Shown here piece after piece: positions 10,557 through 21,474 of a stretch of 64,000 nt of DNA. The DNA is taken from the NCBI GenBank assembly GCA_942159475.1, contig OW804096.1, positions 104,630,194 to 104,694,193 on the forward strand, written 5' to 3'. The stretch comes from Sthenelais limicola (taxonomy: Eukaryota; Annelida; Polychaeta; Phyllodocida; Sigalionidae). The notes under the pieces were generated by a model. It was not told the DNA's origin, did no database searches, and was given only the letters and a program-made list of their open reading frames with translations. Made by a program: the position numbers and the translations under genes. The stretch's first letter is position 1; every line of letters begins with the position of its first letter.

Positions 10557-11525
10557 TTAGTTTCCCCCCTCCGAGGTAGAAACTTGTTGTTGAGCTACGT
10601 TGGTGTTGTTACTGTTTTGCTGATAATTGCCACCATTGTGACGGCCTTGTCCTCGACCGCGTCCTTGTCCTCGTCTACCCCTCTTTGGGTTTAACGCAGT
10701 CTCTTGAATAATGGTTCTTACCATTGCATGTATAACAGATGATCTCCTGTGGTGTACTGTTAAAATTAGCCAGGCTTGTGGCATTGATAGCCATTTGTTG
10801 CTTCATCATCTGTAATTCTTTCATCATCTCAGAATTTTGATTTTGCACATTAGACGACTGAGGAATCACTAAACTAGCTTGTACTTGGTTTTTCAATGTT
10901 TCTAGCTGAGCTTGAAAGTCATTCATATGTGAAACCTGATTCACAATGGGTCCATTCATTGACTTTGCCATTTGTCTCAAAGCTAATAATTTGTTATATT
11001 CTGCAGTAGGTAATGCTGATACACTGTTTACCTTTGGGGCTGTATGGACTTCGTCAGCTAACATATCAACCATTTTAGTTAGCAATTTAAGCTCGACAGA
11101 GTTCTTTGTACTACGCATGTTTTTCATATTCAAAATGTCTTTAGCCTCCATGGCTGCAGCTAGGCATTGTTCATGATTAGTCGGATTTGCCTTTGCAATC
11201 TCTACTCTAAGCTCTGGTGTCACACCAGCTTTGAATCTTACACATTTTTCGGCATCTGTAAGATCTAATGTTCTATAGGCTTTGGACGCTTTCCTACAAA
11301 ATTCTGAAATGGTTTCGTCCTCTTCCATGTGAGTAAATAATAATCTTGCCTTCTTATCTTCTGTTAAGTCCGAAAAATACTTCAGAAAAGAAGTTTTGAT
11401 CTGAGCCCAAGTTTTACCTTCTATAGCATGATCGACGTACCAGGAATAGGCACCACCTCCTAAGTATAATAGTAAAGAGTCTTTGGCAATATCTGTTAGT
11501 GGGTATTGTATTTTAATTAAGGAGA
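10557..11525 (-). pseudogene. Gag fragment with one CCHC zinc knuckle
   Basis: Minus-strand Gag. It is open from about 11525 (preceded by two TAG stops), has the first in-frame ATG at 11328, and includes the retrotrans-gag-like GGGAYSWYVDHAIEGKTWAQI and a helical, Met/Gln-rich C-terminal half. A single knuckle CYTCNGKNHYSRDC lies near 10700. A frameshift at about 10683 moves reading to a second frame encoding an RG-rich, Gln/Asn-rich tail (RRGQGRGRGQGRHNGG) ending at 10557. The N-terminal part of Gag is missing. Likely partner of the protease at 3455-4116. Confidence 0.8.
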
Positions 11526-12310
11526 CCTACTAGCTGGCATTCATTAAGGAGGGACATTTCGGTTTTTATTCGTATCAAGAAAAAGGGTAGTGTAGTAACC
11601 GTAGTTTACACCAGAGGGGAGCAGGGGACGGTAGTAGCTAGGATACTAAATTGCCAGTAGGACCAGGGGCCCGTTGCACCACTTTTGGGTGATATCCTAG
11701 CGTTAACATTATGTTAAGGATACGTTAAGGATATAATAACAATACGACTGTATAGTGTTGCATGAGACCTGTCCTATCCTTAACATGAGGCAGGCATAAT
11801 GGTGAAAGTGGTGCGTTGCAACTGGTAGCAACATACCCGTACATTGTGTCTTATTTTTGCATTTTTGTACAAAAGAAAATTATTTTAAATCATGAAATAT
11901 ACTTATCATATATATCATCACCATTTCTGAGAAAAAATACTTTTGAAAATACTCCCTGACCCTCCCATTCTCATTATCAAATTCTTGATACACTAGTTGC
12001 TCTATTATCGCTCAGAAACGAGCAGACAACGGAGGTCACTTAGCGCTACGATAAGGATATCCCATGCTCAAAGGCACGTTGTTAAAAACCCCCATTTAAG
12101 GACACGAAACATGACTTAAGGACACGATATTGGCTGAAAGTGTTAGGGATATTTTAAGGACACAACTTTTACTTAACGATACCTCATGCAACGGGCCCCT
12201 GGGTAAGATATAGAGGGGGAGGGACCAACACTAAAGGGAGGGAGTGTCGGGATACTCGCTATGCGGTGCGACACTACTGCCACCTCGCGTCACCCCTGCT
12301 TTAACAGAGA
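11526..12310 (-). other. possible LTR remnant of the second retroelement, split by a MITE
   Basis: Outside the MITE, this stretch on the minus strand starts TGTTAAAGCAGGGG near 12308 and includes AATAAAAACCG near 11560, just upstream of gag. That is what an LTR would look like, but no second LTR is visible to compare, so this is only a suggestion. Confidence 0.3.
11664..12201. mobile_element. 538-bp MITE with CAGGGGCCCGTTGCA ends
   Basis: Terminal inverted repeats CAGGGGCCCGTTGCA (11664) and TGCAACGGGCCCCTG (ending 12201). Interior TTAAGGA words are repeated several times near both ends. No coding capacity. CAGGG termini suggest hAT, but no clean 8-bp duplication is visible. Confidence 0.75.
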
Positions 12311-13317
12311 TGCCAAGTGTCCCGATTTGTCCGGGACAGTCCCGGAAATCAGCCCTGTGTCCCGCGTCCCGCCCACAGACAACTTTGCCCCGGAAAAATG
12401 TAATTTTGACCTGATAATATTTAACCCCTAAAAATACTTAAAATGCACCAGAGAGCAAGCAAAATCTCTTAGCTTCTGGGGCCCGCCTAGGGCCCCAAAC
12501 CCCATGCCTTATGGGTTGAGATACAGTACAATTAAGTTGTCCTCAAAGCTCATGTTCACAGGGAAGTAACGAAATTCCAATCACAATATAACAATTACAT
12601 ACATAAAGATATTCAAAATATAATTAATTCATGTATAGATCATTGAAAGTGTGTGGGAGTTGGGAGTGGGAGCATGGAATGGAAATAGGAATGTCATTGC
12701 AATGCATAACAGTTAATGTGCTTAATGACAATGAAATAAAACCCCACAACTCTAATTTGTCTAACAAAAATGACAATCCGATTTTCTTGCTCCACAAAAA
12801 ACTCTTTGAGAAAATAAAATTAACAAAATTAATTGTCTCTATTGAGACCCTCTTGAGTATATAGGTTTATTTTGTCCAGAATTTAGATTTTACCGACCGT
12901 TTCATGTTTCTTTTGGGAACGGAAATAACTGAAAACCCCTGAATTGTACAAATTATGAACAAATCATAACTGTAAACTGTTGAGACATTCTGAGTCTAAA
13001 AATGCTCTAAAATATTTTATGTAAATCATCGAAAATTGACACCCCACTTCTATTGTATCATTGCATCATCCTATTGGTATAATAGTGTTCCGTCATAACT
13101 TATATATTATTTCCTTCCATTTCGAGCCAAACAATTATAAATACTATATAAATTCCCTCTGTTTTTGCCGACATTCAATGCCCATATGCATCTAGCAAGG
13201 AACTCTGTCAACGTTTCGAGGCTAAATGGACGAGACTGGGGTGACAACTGTACTATTATGTCAAGTTTAAACTGAGAAATAAATGATATGATTTTCTCCT
13301 TTTAGATATTCACAAAG
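12302..13317. other. non-coding stretch upstream of the pogo transposase
   Basis: 12308-12400 (GCCAAGTGTCCCGATTTGTC and repeated GTCCCG) looks like one end of a MITE, but I could not find the other end. The rest is AT-rich. 13298-13311 is a pyrimidine tract ending TTTTAG just before the transposase start and could act as a splice acceptor. Confidence 0.4.
13226..13253 (+). repeat. 28-bp exact copy of the transposase DETG segment, upstream of its start
   Basis: These 28 bases, beginning ATGGACGAGACTGG, are identical to 13885-13912, which encodes the first catalytic aspartate motif of the transposase. The two copies are in the same orientation, 659 bp apart. Confidence 0.9.
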
Positions 13318-15146
13318 ATGGTCAGAAATTACAAGAGGAAGACACATAGAGGTCAGTCCTCAAGCACAGATATGCTCCAAGCAGTGCAGGAGGTGTTAGT
13401 GCACCAAAAGTCAGTTCGTTCTACTGCAAAGGAGTTCAGTATCAACTACCGAACCCTTGCAAGGTATGTTGAGAAGGTTAAGAAAAAGGGAACTATTGGT
13501 ACTCCTACCACTGATCTTCAAGTTGGGTATCAGAGGAATCGCTTGATTTTCTCGGATGACATGGAGAAAAGCCTGGTCGAGTATATTCTCAAAGCGTCCG
13601 AGATAAACCAAGGTCTTGCCCCAAAAGAAATAAGAAAACTGGCCTACCAGCTAGCAGAGGCTAATCAGTTAGTATTTCCTCCAAAGTGGGCTGATACGAA
13701 GATGGCAGGGCCAGATTGGTTTTCAGCATTTTTGAAACGCCACCCAACCCTTTCAATTCGCACCCCTGAGGGCACTAGTCTGAGCCGTGCTACAAGCTTT
13801 AACCGCACCAATGTTGCACGTTTTTTTGACAATTTATTTAATGTGCTGCAGCGATATAATTTCAGGGCCTCTGACATTTGGAACATGGACGAGACTGGGG
13901 TGACAACTGTACAGAAACCTGATCGTATTGTGGCTCGACGGGGTTTCAAACAAGTGGGGTTCCTGACATCAGGGGAAAGAGGTACCCTAGTAACACTAGC
14001 TGCGGCAGTTTCAGCAACAGGGAACAGCATCCCGCCCTTCTTCATTTTTCCAAGGGTAAATTTTCGTGATCGATTCCTCAATAATGCACTCCTAGGGAGC
14101 AAAGGCACTGCCAACCCATCCGGGTGGATGACGGAAGAGAACTTTCTTGAATTTCTCAAGCACTTTGTGGACAATGTAAAATGTTCCAAGGAGCATCGTT
14201 GTCTGCTACTCTTGGACAACCATGAATCACATCTCTCTGTACCAGGACTGGATTATGCAAGGGAAAATGGGGTTGTCATGCTCTCATTTCCACCCCACTG
14301 CTCCCACAAACTGCAACCACTCGACAGATCTGTTTATGGGCCATTTAAGAAGTACATCAACAATGCTTGCGATGCCTGGATGGTGAACAATCCAGGTATG
14401 TTAATGACAATCTATGACATACCTGGGGTTGTTAAAACAGCTTTCCCACTTGCTACAACACCCACCAACATCATGTCAGGGTTTAAAGCTACAGGAATAT
14501 GCCCATATAACCGCGATATATTTACAGATAATGATTTTGCCCCTGGCTTTGTCACAGATCGCCCTGCACCAACTCTAGCCCAGCCAAACCCTCAGCTGCA
14601 GCTGCCCTGTCAGAACCAACTGACCCCACAACCCCAGCTGACCACTCAGCCCCAGCAGACCCCACAGCCCCAACTGACCACTCAGCCCAAGCAGCCCCCA
14701 CAGCCCCAGCTGACCACTCAGCCCCAGCTGACCACTCAGCCCCAGCAGACCCCACAGCCCCAGCTGACCACTCAGCCCCAGCAGACCCCACAGCCCTAGC
14801 TGACCCCACAGCCCCAGCAGCCCCCACAACCTCAGCTGACCACTCAGCTGCCACACAGAAACAAAACAAAAGATCACTTTTTAAAGGAAAGAAGACCACA
14901 GGAAAGAAAGTCCCTGCACAGAAACCAGCAGCTAAGAAAAGAAAAAAGCAGTGTAAGGAAAATGCAGAGCCTGTATCCTCGGATGAAGATGACTGCATCT
15001 GTCTGGTGTGTGTGGAATATTTTTCCAACAGTCGTCCCGGCGAAAAATGGGTTCAATGTATTGTGTGTAAGAATTGGGCCTATGAGGATTGTACATCAGG
15101 GGAGACTAACTATGTTTGTCAGAATTGTGACTCTGATACCGATTAG
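13318..15146 (+). pseudogene. pogo-superfamily transposase with C-terminal PHD-like finger (frameshifted)
   Basis: ATG at 13318. Residues 1-55 form a psq-type helix-turn-helix (MVRNYKRKTHRG; later ARYVEKVKKKG). A CENP-B-like HTH follows (WFSAFLKRHP, about 134-143). The DDE_1 catalytic domain has WNMDETG (D191), LLLLDNHESH (D300) and LQPLDRSVYGPFK (D336), a DD35D spacing. The frame used from 13318 reaches a TAG at 14797-14799. In the third frame an uninterrupted tail follows: Ala/Pro-rich repeats, a Lys-rich block, an acidic SSDEDD, and a C-x2-C / C-x2-C / C-x2-C finger (CICLVC, QCIVCKNWA, CQNC) ending at 15146. A single-base frame change near 14570-14600 reconciles the two. Function: cut-and-paste transposition in the nucleus. 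TIRs were not found. Confidence 0.9.
14600..14860 (+). repeat. minisatellite inside the transposase tail
   Basis: Units of 15-21 bp (CCCCAGCTGACCACTCAG / CCCCAGCAGACCCCACAG) repeat about 12 times. Read in one frame they give Pro/Gln/Thr, in another Ala/Asp/Pro/Ser. The latter joins smoothly to the zinc finger and is taken as the original frame. Confidence 0.8.
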
Positions 15147-15844
15147 GTTTTATTTTTGTTAATTAGTCATTTTCAATTAGTCAATGAGTTATTGCTCATT
15201 ATTGTTCCTTACACAGTGTATCTAACTGGTCTGTTTAGCCTGCCAGGCCAATGGTTTATCTTGGTCATTTCTTGTTGATTTTCTTGTCATTATTTATTTA
15301 TTAGCTATTGACTTTTATCATTTATTTATTTTTTGCACATTATTTATTATGGTATTTATTTATGATTCATTTGCACATCGCCATTTTTCTTTACATGATG
15401 TTTACTTTAAATTTAGTTTCTATAAGCGATCTATGTATCGTGATGTTGGCCTATATTTCATAATTAATCAAATTCGCACTAGAAATAATTACAATATTGT
15501 CTAACATTATGCAACAAAGCCTTAAAGTTATGCTCCTGAATAGGGAATCAGTTGTTTGCATTACCACTCTTGTTGTAATACTTCGTAAGAATAATCTCAT
15601 TAGTGGTGTTCATAATTCTATTGACTGGATATGTCATTATAATTCTATTGACTGGATATGTCATTATGTTAAGAATTATTGTTTTGAGCTCTCATATCAC
15701 ACAACAAAGTAGTGGATATTGAATATTCCTTATGTCACATGATGAATTCTTATTGGACTTACTTATACATTGAAAATAAAATCTCATGCAAAACATCAAG
15801 TCTAAGTGAGGTACACACTATAGCTCACATACAGAGTCAACTCC
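15147..15844. other. AT-rich non-coding stretch with a 27-bp tandem duplication
   Basis: The 27-bp unit starting AATTCTATTGACTGG is exactly duplicated at 15614-15640 and 15641-15667. Otherwise long T-rich runs and TTATTTATT words. Probably the 3' non-coding part of the pogo element, although its terminal repeat could not be located. Confidence 0.5.
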
Positions 15845-15858
15845 TTATTATTGATATT
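15845..15858. repeat. LINE target-site duplication, 3' side
   Basis: TTATTATTGATATT, directly followed by the T17 tract that is the minus-strand poly(A) tail. The identical 14-mer is at 20544-20557. Confidence 0.9.
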
Positions 15859-16126
15859 TTTTTTTTTTTTTTTTTAACATAACATAACTTTATTCAATTT
15901 CCTGCCATCTCGGCTCCTACAAAACTAGCGCTCTCGCGGACGGACATGAGAATATAAGAATGCATGTGTTATCACGAGCCCTTGGGGTACTCTTATATTA
16001 GTTTTTTTGTGATTTTCAATTTACGATCTACTACCACTACTTATAAACAAACAAGAAACAATACGTAAGGACCCTAAAGAACATTCAGTAACAAGACAAA
16101 CATTGGTACAAGATTAACAACTCCCT

Positions 16127-19100
16127 CTACCAGGCATTTTGAATTAGTCTTATCTCTTTCATGAACTTTTCTACTTTCCCTATGCAGTTGGCACTGGACG
16201 CATGGAACTTGGCATTATAACGAATGGCCTTATATTTAACACACACTTCATTAATAAAGGCTTTGACACAAAGCGAGTTCCTATAGAATAACCTCTGTCT
16301 ATTGATATAGTTTTTAGCCAGTAACAGGAACCAGTTCAGGAAGGCTCTAAACCTCCCCTTGCCCATATAACCTATAAGAATACAGCCGTCATTTATACCA
16401 TGAGCAACCACGTCTCTAAGTATAACCCTGGCCCCCAGTCTTACACACAAGTCATCCCAAAATTCTTTGACTTTTGTACAGTGTATGAAAAAGTGAGGGA
16501 GGTCATCTCTCTCCTGACAATAGCTACATCCTGGGTGATCTTTAATGGTTTTATGCTTTAGATATACATTACAGCAAATAGTACCATGGATTAGCCTGTA
16601 TTGAAGAGATTGCAGTCTTGGATCCTGACAAGCCTTAAATGGAATGTAAAATAACTCAGATAGCATGTCTTTCTCCGGATCAATGTACCTTTCATCTAGA
16701 AATATATCCCAGTGTCTCACCTTATCGTAGTCGGGGACGTCAGTCTTAACCAATTCCCTGACAATATCCTTACTCTGACACCTATATATATCAAGGACAG
16801 CGTCCTTAACCTCAAAGTTTTTACACTTGGCATCAGTATTAGCGTCTTCCTCAACCATTTTGACCCATTCCAGCCACTCCCTTGGAATAGCATTAATAAC
16901 TTGGAGGATGTCCAAGAATGAACAGTTAACATGGAATTTATTGTTTAATTCTCGCGGTGAAATTACCTCACCATTGGGTTTTAAGAGGTCTCCCACACGA
17001 GAGATACCAGCCTCTTCCCATCTCTTTTTCTCTAACATCTTTTTGTCGCGGGTTTTTATCCATTTGTTGTTATACAATAATTCACTCCTAACCTCTTTCC
17101 CTGTGACAGGGGCCCTCTTATAGTATTGGGTATCCCATACATCAAAGATCTCCTTGTAAAATTCATCAAGAAAAATTCTTGGCTTATTTCTTCCGAGTAA
17201 CAGTTTTGTGATACTCATTTCATGGAACGACTCTAGTATATGGACCCATTTGGAGTTTTCCCTGGCCAAGGCCCGTTTGACCCACATTATTCTGTTAGAG
17301 AGTCGCACTTCCCTGACACATCTTAAATTTATTCCTCCATCCTGAATATCCTGTTTGAGGAAGGCCATGCTTATTTTAGTACTTCTGGATCCCCACATCA
17401 TTTTCTTGGTTATCTTGCGAATTTCTTTACACATGTAGTCTTCCACCTTAATACAACCCAGCACATATTGAACCACAGGAAGAACTAATGTGTTATTAAC
17501 GATAGCCTTGCCTTTGAGCGAAAGATTCCTCCTGCTCCAACAGCCTACAATGCCATTCATTTTTTGTAACAGAACATCGAAATTCACCTTATTGACATTC
17601 ACACGACTCTTTGGTTTTACAATTTTAATACCCAAAACATTTATAACATCATCCCACGCCACTTCTCTGGCGCTTTGGCCCGTGGGGGCATGTTTTCCCA
17701 TATAGATGCCGCAGGTCTTATGGACATGAATTCGGAGGCCCGATGCATTACCATATTTAGTCAACATTTCCATAGCCCTTTCTAAGGATTCCTCATTCTT
17801 CAGGAGCAAGGTTGTGTCATCCGCATATTGTACCACTTTATTACTCAAACCATTAATATCCAAGCCTTCGATTTCCCGCGCTTGTCTAATTCTGGCGGCT
17901 AGAAATTCAGCCACAATTGTGAAGATCGCTGGTGAGGCGGGATCCCCTTGTTTAACCCCTCTCTCTACTTTAAAGAAATCAGATTTTCTACCATTATTGG
18001 TAAAAGCAGACATGGAGTCTTTCAACAAAGTATTAACCCAGTCACGGATACACTGCGGAAAATTAAATCTTTCGAAACAAAGGTCTATGAACTCCCAGCC
18101 AACTGAATCATATGCCTTCCGGAAGTCAACCGCCACTACTAGTCCCTTCCCCCCTCCCCCCCCCCCTTTTAGAAATAAAATTCAAGCTGTCTTGAATCCT
18201 CCTCACTGCTTCCCCTATATATCTACCCTTAACAAACCCATACTGGTCCTCCTCAATGATTGATGGCAGGACAATGTTAATTCTCTCAGCGATGGTTTTG
18301 GCCACAATCTTATAATCAACATTGAGGAGGGTGATCGGTCTCCAATTTTGAATGTAACGAAGGTCTGAATTTTTCTTTGGAATTACTGAAATTATACCTC
18401 TTCTCTGTTCCTGAGACATCTTACCTTCTTCTTCAACCGCATGCACCATTCTAACAAACATCTCTTTGATGTCTTCCCAAAAAAGCCTATAGAATTCGAC
18501 CGAAAAACCATCCGATCCTGGGGCCTTACCATTATTCATTAGATCTAGAGTCTTTTTTAACTCCCCGGCTGTAATCGGCCTAGCCAATCTCCTGTGTTCG
18601 TCTTCATTTAACCTATTGACCTCAGCCCCTAGAAAAAAGGTTGCATCCTCTCGACTCATATTCCTCTTTCTATACAACTCTGTATAAAAGTTACATCCTT
18701 CCCTGATGATTACATCGGGGTCAGACGTCTCGCCCTCCTCTGTAATTAAGTTAAAAATCGTTTTTTTGTCAAAGTTCTGCTTCTCGAGGCTCAAGAAGTA
18801 TTTTGAGGGCTTCTCACCCTCCCTGGCCCATTTGGCCCTTGATCTTAGCAGGGCCCCATCAGCTTTTATCAGCTCTATTTGCAACATTTCATGCTTTATA
18901 AACTTTGCCTCCTCTATCTCCTCCTTAGATAACACCAGTTGAGAGTCTAGTTCTTCCAATCGCTTCAACATGTGACCTTTTTGTGACCTTTTACTTTTAG
19001 CTAGTTCCCTGCCCCTCCTACAAAAAATCGATCGGCTTTTATCTTTAAAATTTTCCCAGGTGACAATTGGGCATACACCATGATATTCATATTCCAGTTC

Positions 19101-19964
19101 TAGGATTAGCGCTCTAATTTCTTCCACAACTTGCTCATCTTGGAGGAGCCCATTATTAAGTTTCCAAGAACCTTTACCTCTTTTTGTTTGTTCGAATAAC
19201 ATCTCCACACATAATTCTTTATGATCAGATAAGGAAGTAATAGTGAGGGAACCTTCAGATGTTCTACTCCGAATCTCATTACTAATAAGGATATAATCAA
19301 TTCTCGATTTCTGTTGATTTCTATACCATGTGTGCTCTTGAATACCTAACGCATTGAGAGAGTCGCACAAATCAAACCTTTCTACAAACAGGTCAAGCTT
19401 AATTGACATCTTATCAGCAGGTCTATTAACCATATCAATATTCAAATCACCCATGATAACCAGATTTTGGTATTCGATACTACACAATATATTATCGACC
19501 TCTGTGAGCGTCGTCTTTTGCAACACTTTAAATGATGAGGTAGGGAAATACACAGACATAATACACCATATTACATTCTCCATCTCAATCAAAATATACA
19601 CAATCCTACCGTTCACATCATTACCCTTTGCTATAAACCTATAGTCAATGTCTCTAGTGCATAATAATGCAACACCGTTAGCGTTGGAGCGGCCATGACT
19701 AAAGACAGCTTTACTTCCCCATTGGCGACACCATATTTCTTCTTCCTCTCGCTTGGAGTGGGTTTCCTGGAGGGCGATGAAAGTTCTTTTACGAGTATTT
19801 AACTTAGTAAACAACGCCTTTCTTTTCTTAATGCCACCGATACCATTGCAATTAAATGAATAGAAAGATGTTTTGCATTTCAAACCGTCTTCCATAGGTG
19901 TAAAGTCAGAATAACTGGATGTCGAAGGGTCGATGAGGTGTTGATGTTCGCTACTTGCTGCCAT
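16127..19964 (-). pseudogene. LINE ORF2: APE endonuclease + reverse transcriptase + zf-RVT (one frameshift)
   Basis: Start ATG at 19964. The APE-type endonuclease occupies about residues 30-250 (FNCNGIGG, LQETHSK, MGDLNID, and SRIDYILIS with a terminal SDH). RT starts near 470 (VIPKKNSDLRYIQNWRPITL, QYGFVKGRYIGEA). After ISKR the frame breaks in a long G tract (C tract on the plus strand, 18146-18174). RT resumes in the next frame with VAVDFRKAYDSVGW, GVKQGDPASPAIF and catalytic QYADDTTLL. The C-terminus has the CSYC..H..C finger (zf-RVT) usual for Tx1 and plant L1 proteins. It nicks target DNA and primes cDNA synthesis on the nick. The indel in a homopolymer is the only lesion seen, so the copy is young, or the break could be a sequencing slip. 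Confidence 0.92.
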
Positions 19965-20005
19965 TTTGGTTGTTTACTTCCGGTAGCCCGGTGATGTCCC
20001 GTTCA

Positions 20006-20518
20006 CTAGACACCATTCCCGCCCGCTCTCCGCCTCCTCTGTTCTCTGATAGCTTCCCAGGCGCGACCCATGATGTTGCCCTGCTTGGGCCATTGGCTTG
20101 AGTCGAGAACATTACGATGCTTTAGGCCAAGACCAATCCCCCATCGGTCGTCTGTTGGAGAGGCTTCCCCAAGCAGTTTATGGCCTGTATCCTCCAGGTA
20201 GTCAGCCACATATTGATTTTGGGCCGTCTTTGCCCTCAGGCCAATGCACACTATCTCCTCGATGTTGCCAAACCATTTCCGATATTTTGGCGAGTCCTCT
20301 CTCTTAGCTCGATTGAGAATGTCCTTGCAAACTGTTGGTTTATCTACAGACAAGATGGCTTGGGCTCTGGCCGCATCCCCCGTGGCCCTGAGGCACGAGT
20401 GAGCCAGATATTGCTCCATGCTAGCGAACAGAAATCCTCCTGATGAAAACTCCACTGAGTGATGGTTGGACAGAGGGGAGTCCATCCCATAGAAGGCAAA
20501 CGCATTTTGGTCCTCCAC
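20006..20518 (-). CDS. NADAR (YbiA-like) domain protein, ORF1 of the LINE
   Basis: 170 residues covering a nearly complete NADAR domain: FYGMDSPLSN (9-18), MEQYLAH (35-41), GDAARAQAIL (47-56), GLRAKTAQN (93-101), the hallmark EASPTDDRWGIGL (118-130), and WPKQGNIMGRAWEAIR (143-158), followed by an Arg-rich end. NADAR enzymes act on ADP-ribose-linked substrates, and family members reverse ADP-ribosylation of guanine bases. The SPLSN, E and EASP..D.WGIG residues of the active site are present, so it may be active. The open frame extends to the element's 5' end without an ATG. The listed start is a GTG and the real start was probably lost by 5' truncation; M12 is a fallback. It lies inside the LINE's target-site duplications and 41 bp before ORF2, so it is part of the element. 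Confidence 0.88.
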   Translation of the reverse strand: MEDQNAFAFYGMDSPLSNHHSVEFSSGGFLFASMEQYLAHSCLRATGDAARAQAILSVDKPTVCKDILNRAKREDSPKYRKWFGNIEEIVCIGLRAKTAQNQYVADYLEDTGHKLLGEASPTDDRWGIGLGLKHRNVLDSSQWPKQGNIMGRAWEAIREQRRRRAGGNGV

Positions 20519-20543
20519 CTTTGATAGGTGAATGGGATTTAGT

Positions 20544-20557
20544 TTATTATTGATATT
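20544..20557. repeat. LINE target-site duplication, 5' side
   Basis: TTATTATTGATATT, identical to 15845-15858, immediately outside the NADAR ORF end of the element. Confidence 0.9.
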
Positions 20558-21336
20558 AGTACCATGTTCATATTAATAATGTAGGCCTTACAGATTATAT
20601 CAGATTTATATGAAATTGCTACGCCCGCAGGAGATAACCACCTCTTACATGGCCCTCAGTCAATTTTGTCTATATATTAGAAGGAATGATAATTCAGTCA
20701 TAATGAAACTAATGTTAACTAATAGACCCTGGGCTTCATTGTCAGTATATAAAACATTGCAATACTGCCTTTTACATAATATAGAAATAGAAAATAATGA
20801 AATTGTATTAAATGAATACTCAATATATTTCTGATCGTATAGGGTATATTCTTCTCCATTGAAATATTAAGCTATGTTCAGTAAACATGAGGATCAGATA
20901 TGCAATATAATTATATTTAAAGATTTGTAGTGAACCTGGGTCACAGTGGATCTAAAAGGAATCATGCAGAAAGCAGAAAGAACAAGATAAAAGCAAAAGT
21001 GCTTCGATTTCTGGTATGGCAGTCAAAGAGGTGTCCCTACACCACTTCAGCAACATCATCGCCTGTGGGGCGAATGTTGGGACATCAACTGTTGAGCTTT
21101 CTGGGTCCTATTCTTGCAGAACAACCGGAACTAAGACTGATTTAATTTAAAATAAACCCTATAGGCCCTACTACATGACCATGAATTAGATGAACAAAAT
21201 TGGTACATGTGACTTTAAGCCCCTTCCTGTGACTTTTAGCCCCATCATGTGTGACTTATAGCCCTGTCATGTGTGACAACCAACCCTGACCCAGGGCAGG
21301 TTGTCACACTAATTTTTTTAAAGAAAACCTTTCATT
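20558..21336. other. non-coding stretch between LINE and DIRS
   Basis: AT-rich, no gene. 21210-21290 repeats GTGACTT(T/A)TAGCCCC about three times and then TGTGACAACCAACCCTG, with a facing CAGGTTGTCACA at 21298. Confidence 0.45.
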
Positions 21337-21474
21337 GTCCGTGAATTGCAAGAGGTTGCAATTCCGGGTCATTGAGGGAGGGGCCAACCACCAATCAAAA
21401 CTCTCAGGAGTATTCACTCCTTGCCCTAGGACTGACGTCATCACATCCGGGCACTCATAGGTGACATTTCTTCG

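Larger units (their letters stand above)
15859..20543 (-). mobile_element. Tx1/L1-like non-LTR retrotransposon carrying a NADAR ORF1
   Basis: A 4,685-bp insertion bounded by perfect 14-bp target-site duplications, with a poly(A) tail (T17 at 15859-15875) and an AATAAA signal (TTTATT at 15889-15894). Order on the minus strand: NADAR ORF (20518-20006), 41-bp gap, endonuclease/RT ORF (19964-16127, one frameshift), then a 3' UTR of about 250 bp. The copy begins only about 25 bp before the first NADAR codons with no in-frame ATG, so it is probably 5'-truncated, as LINE copies commonly are. Confidence 0.93.

Noticed and set aside
14552..15028. Long minus-strand Gly/Ala/Trp-rich open frames
   Set aside because: They are antisense readings of the transposase minisatellite; periodic composition, no domain.
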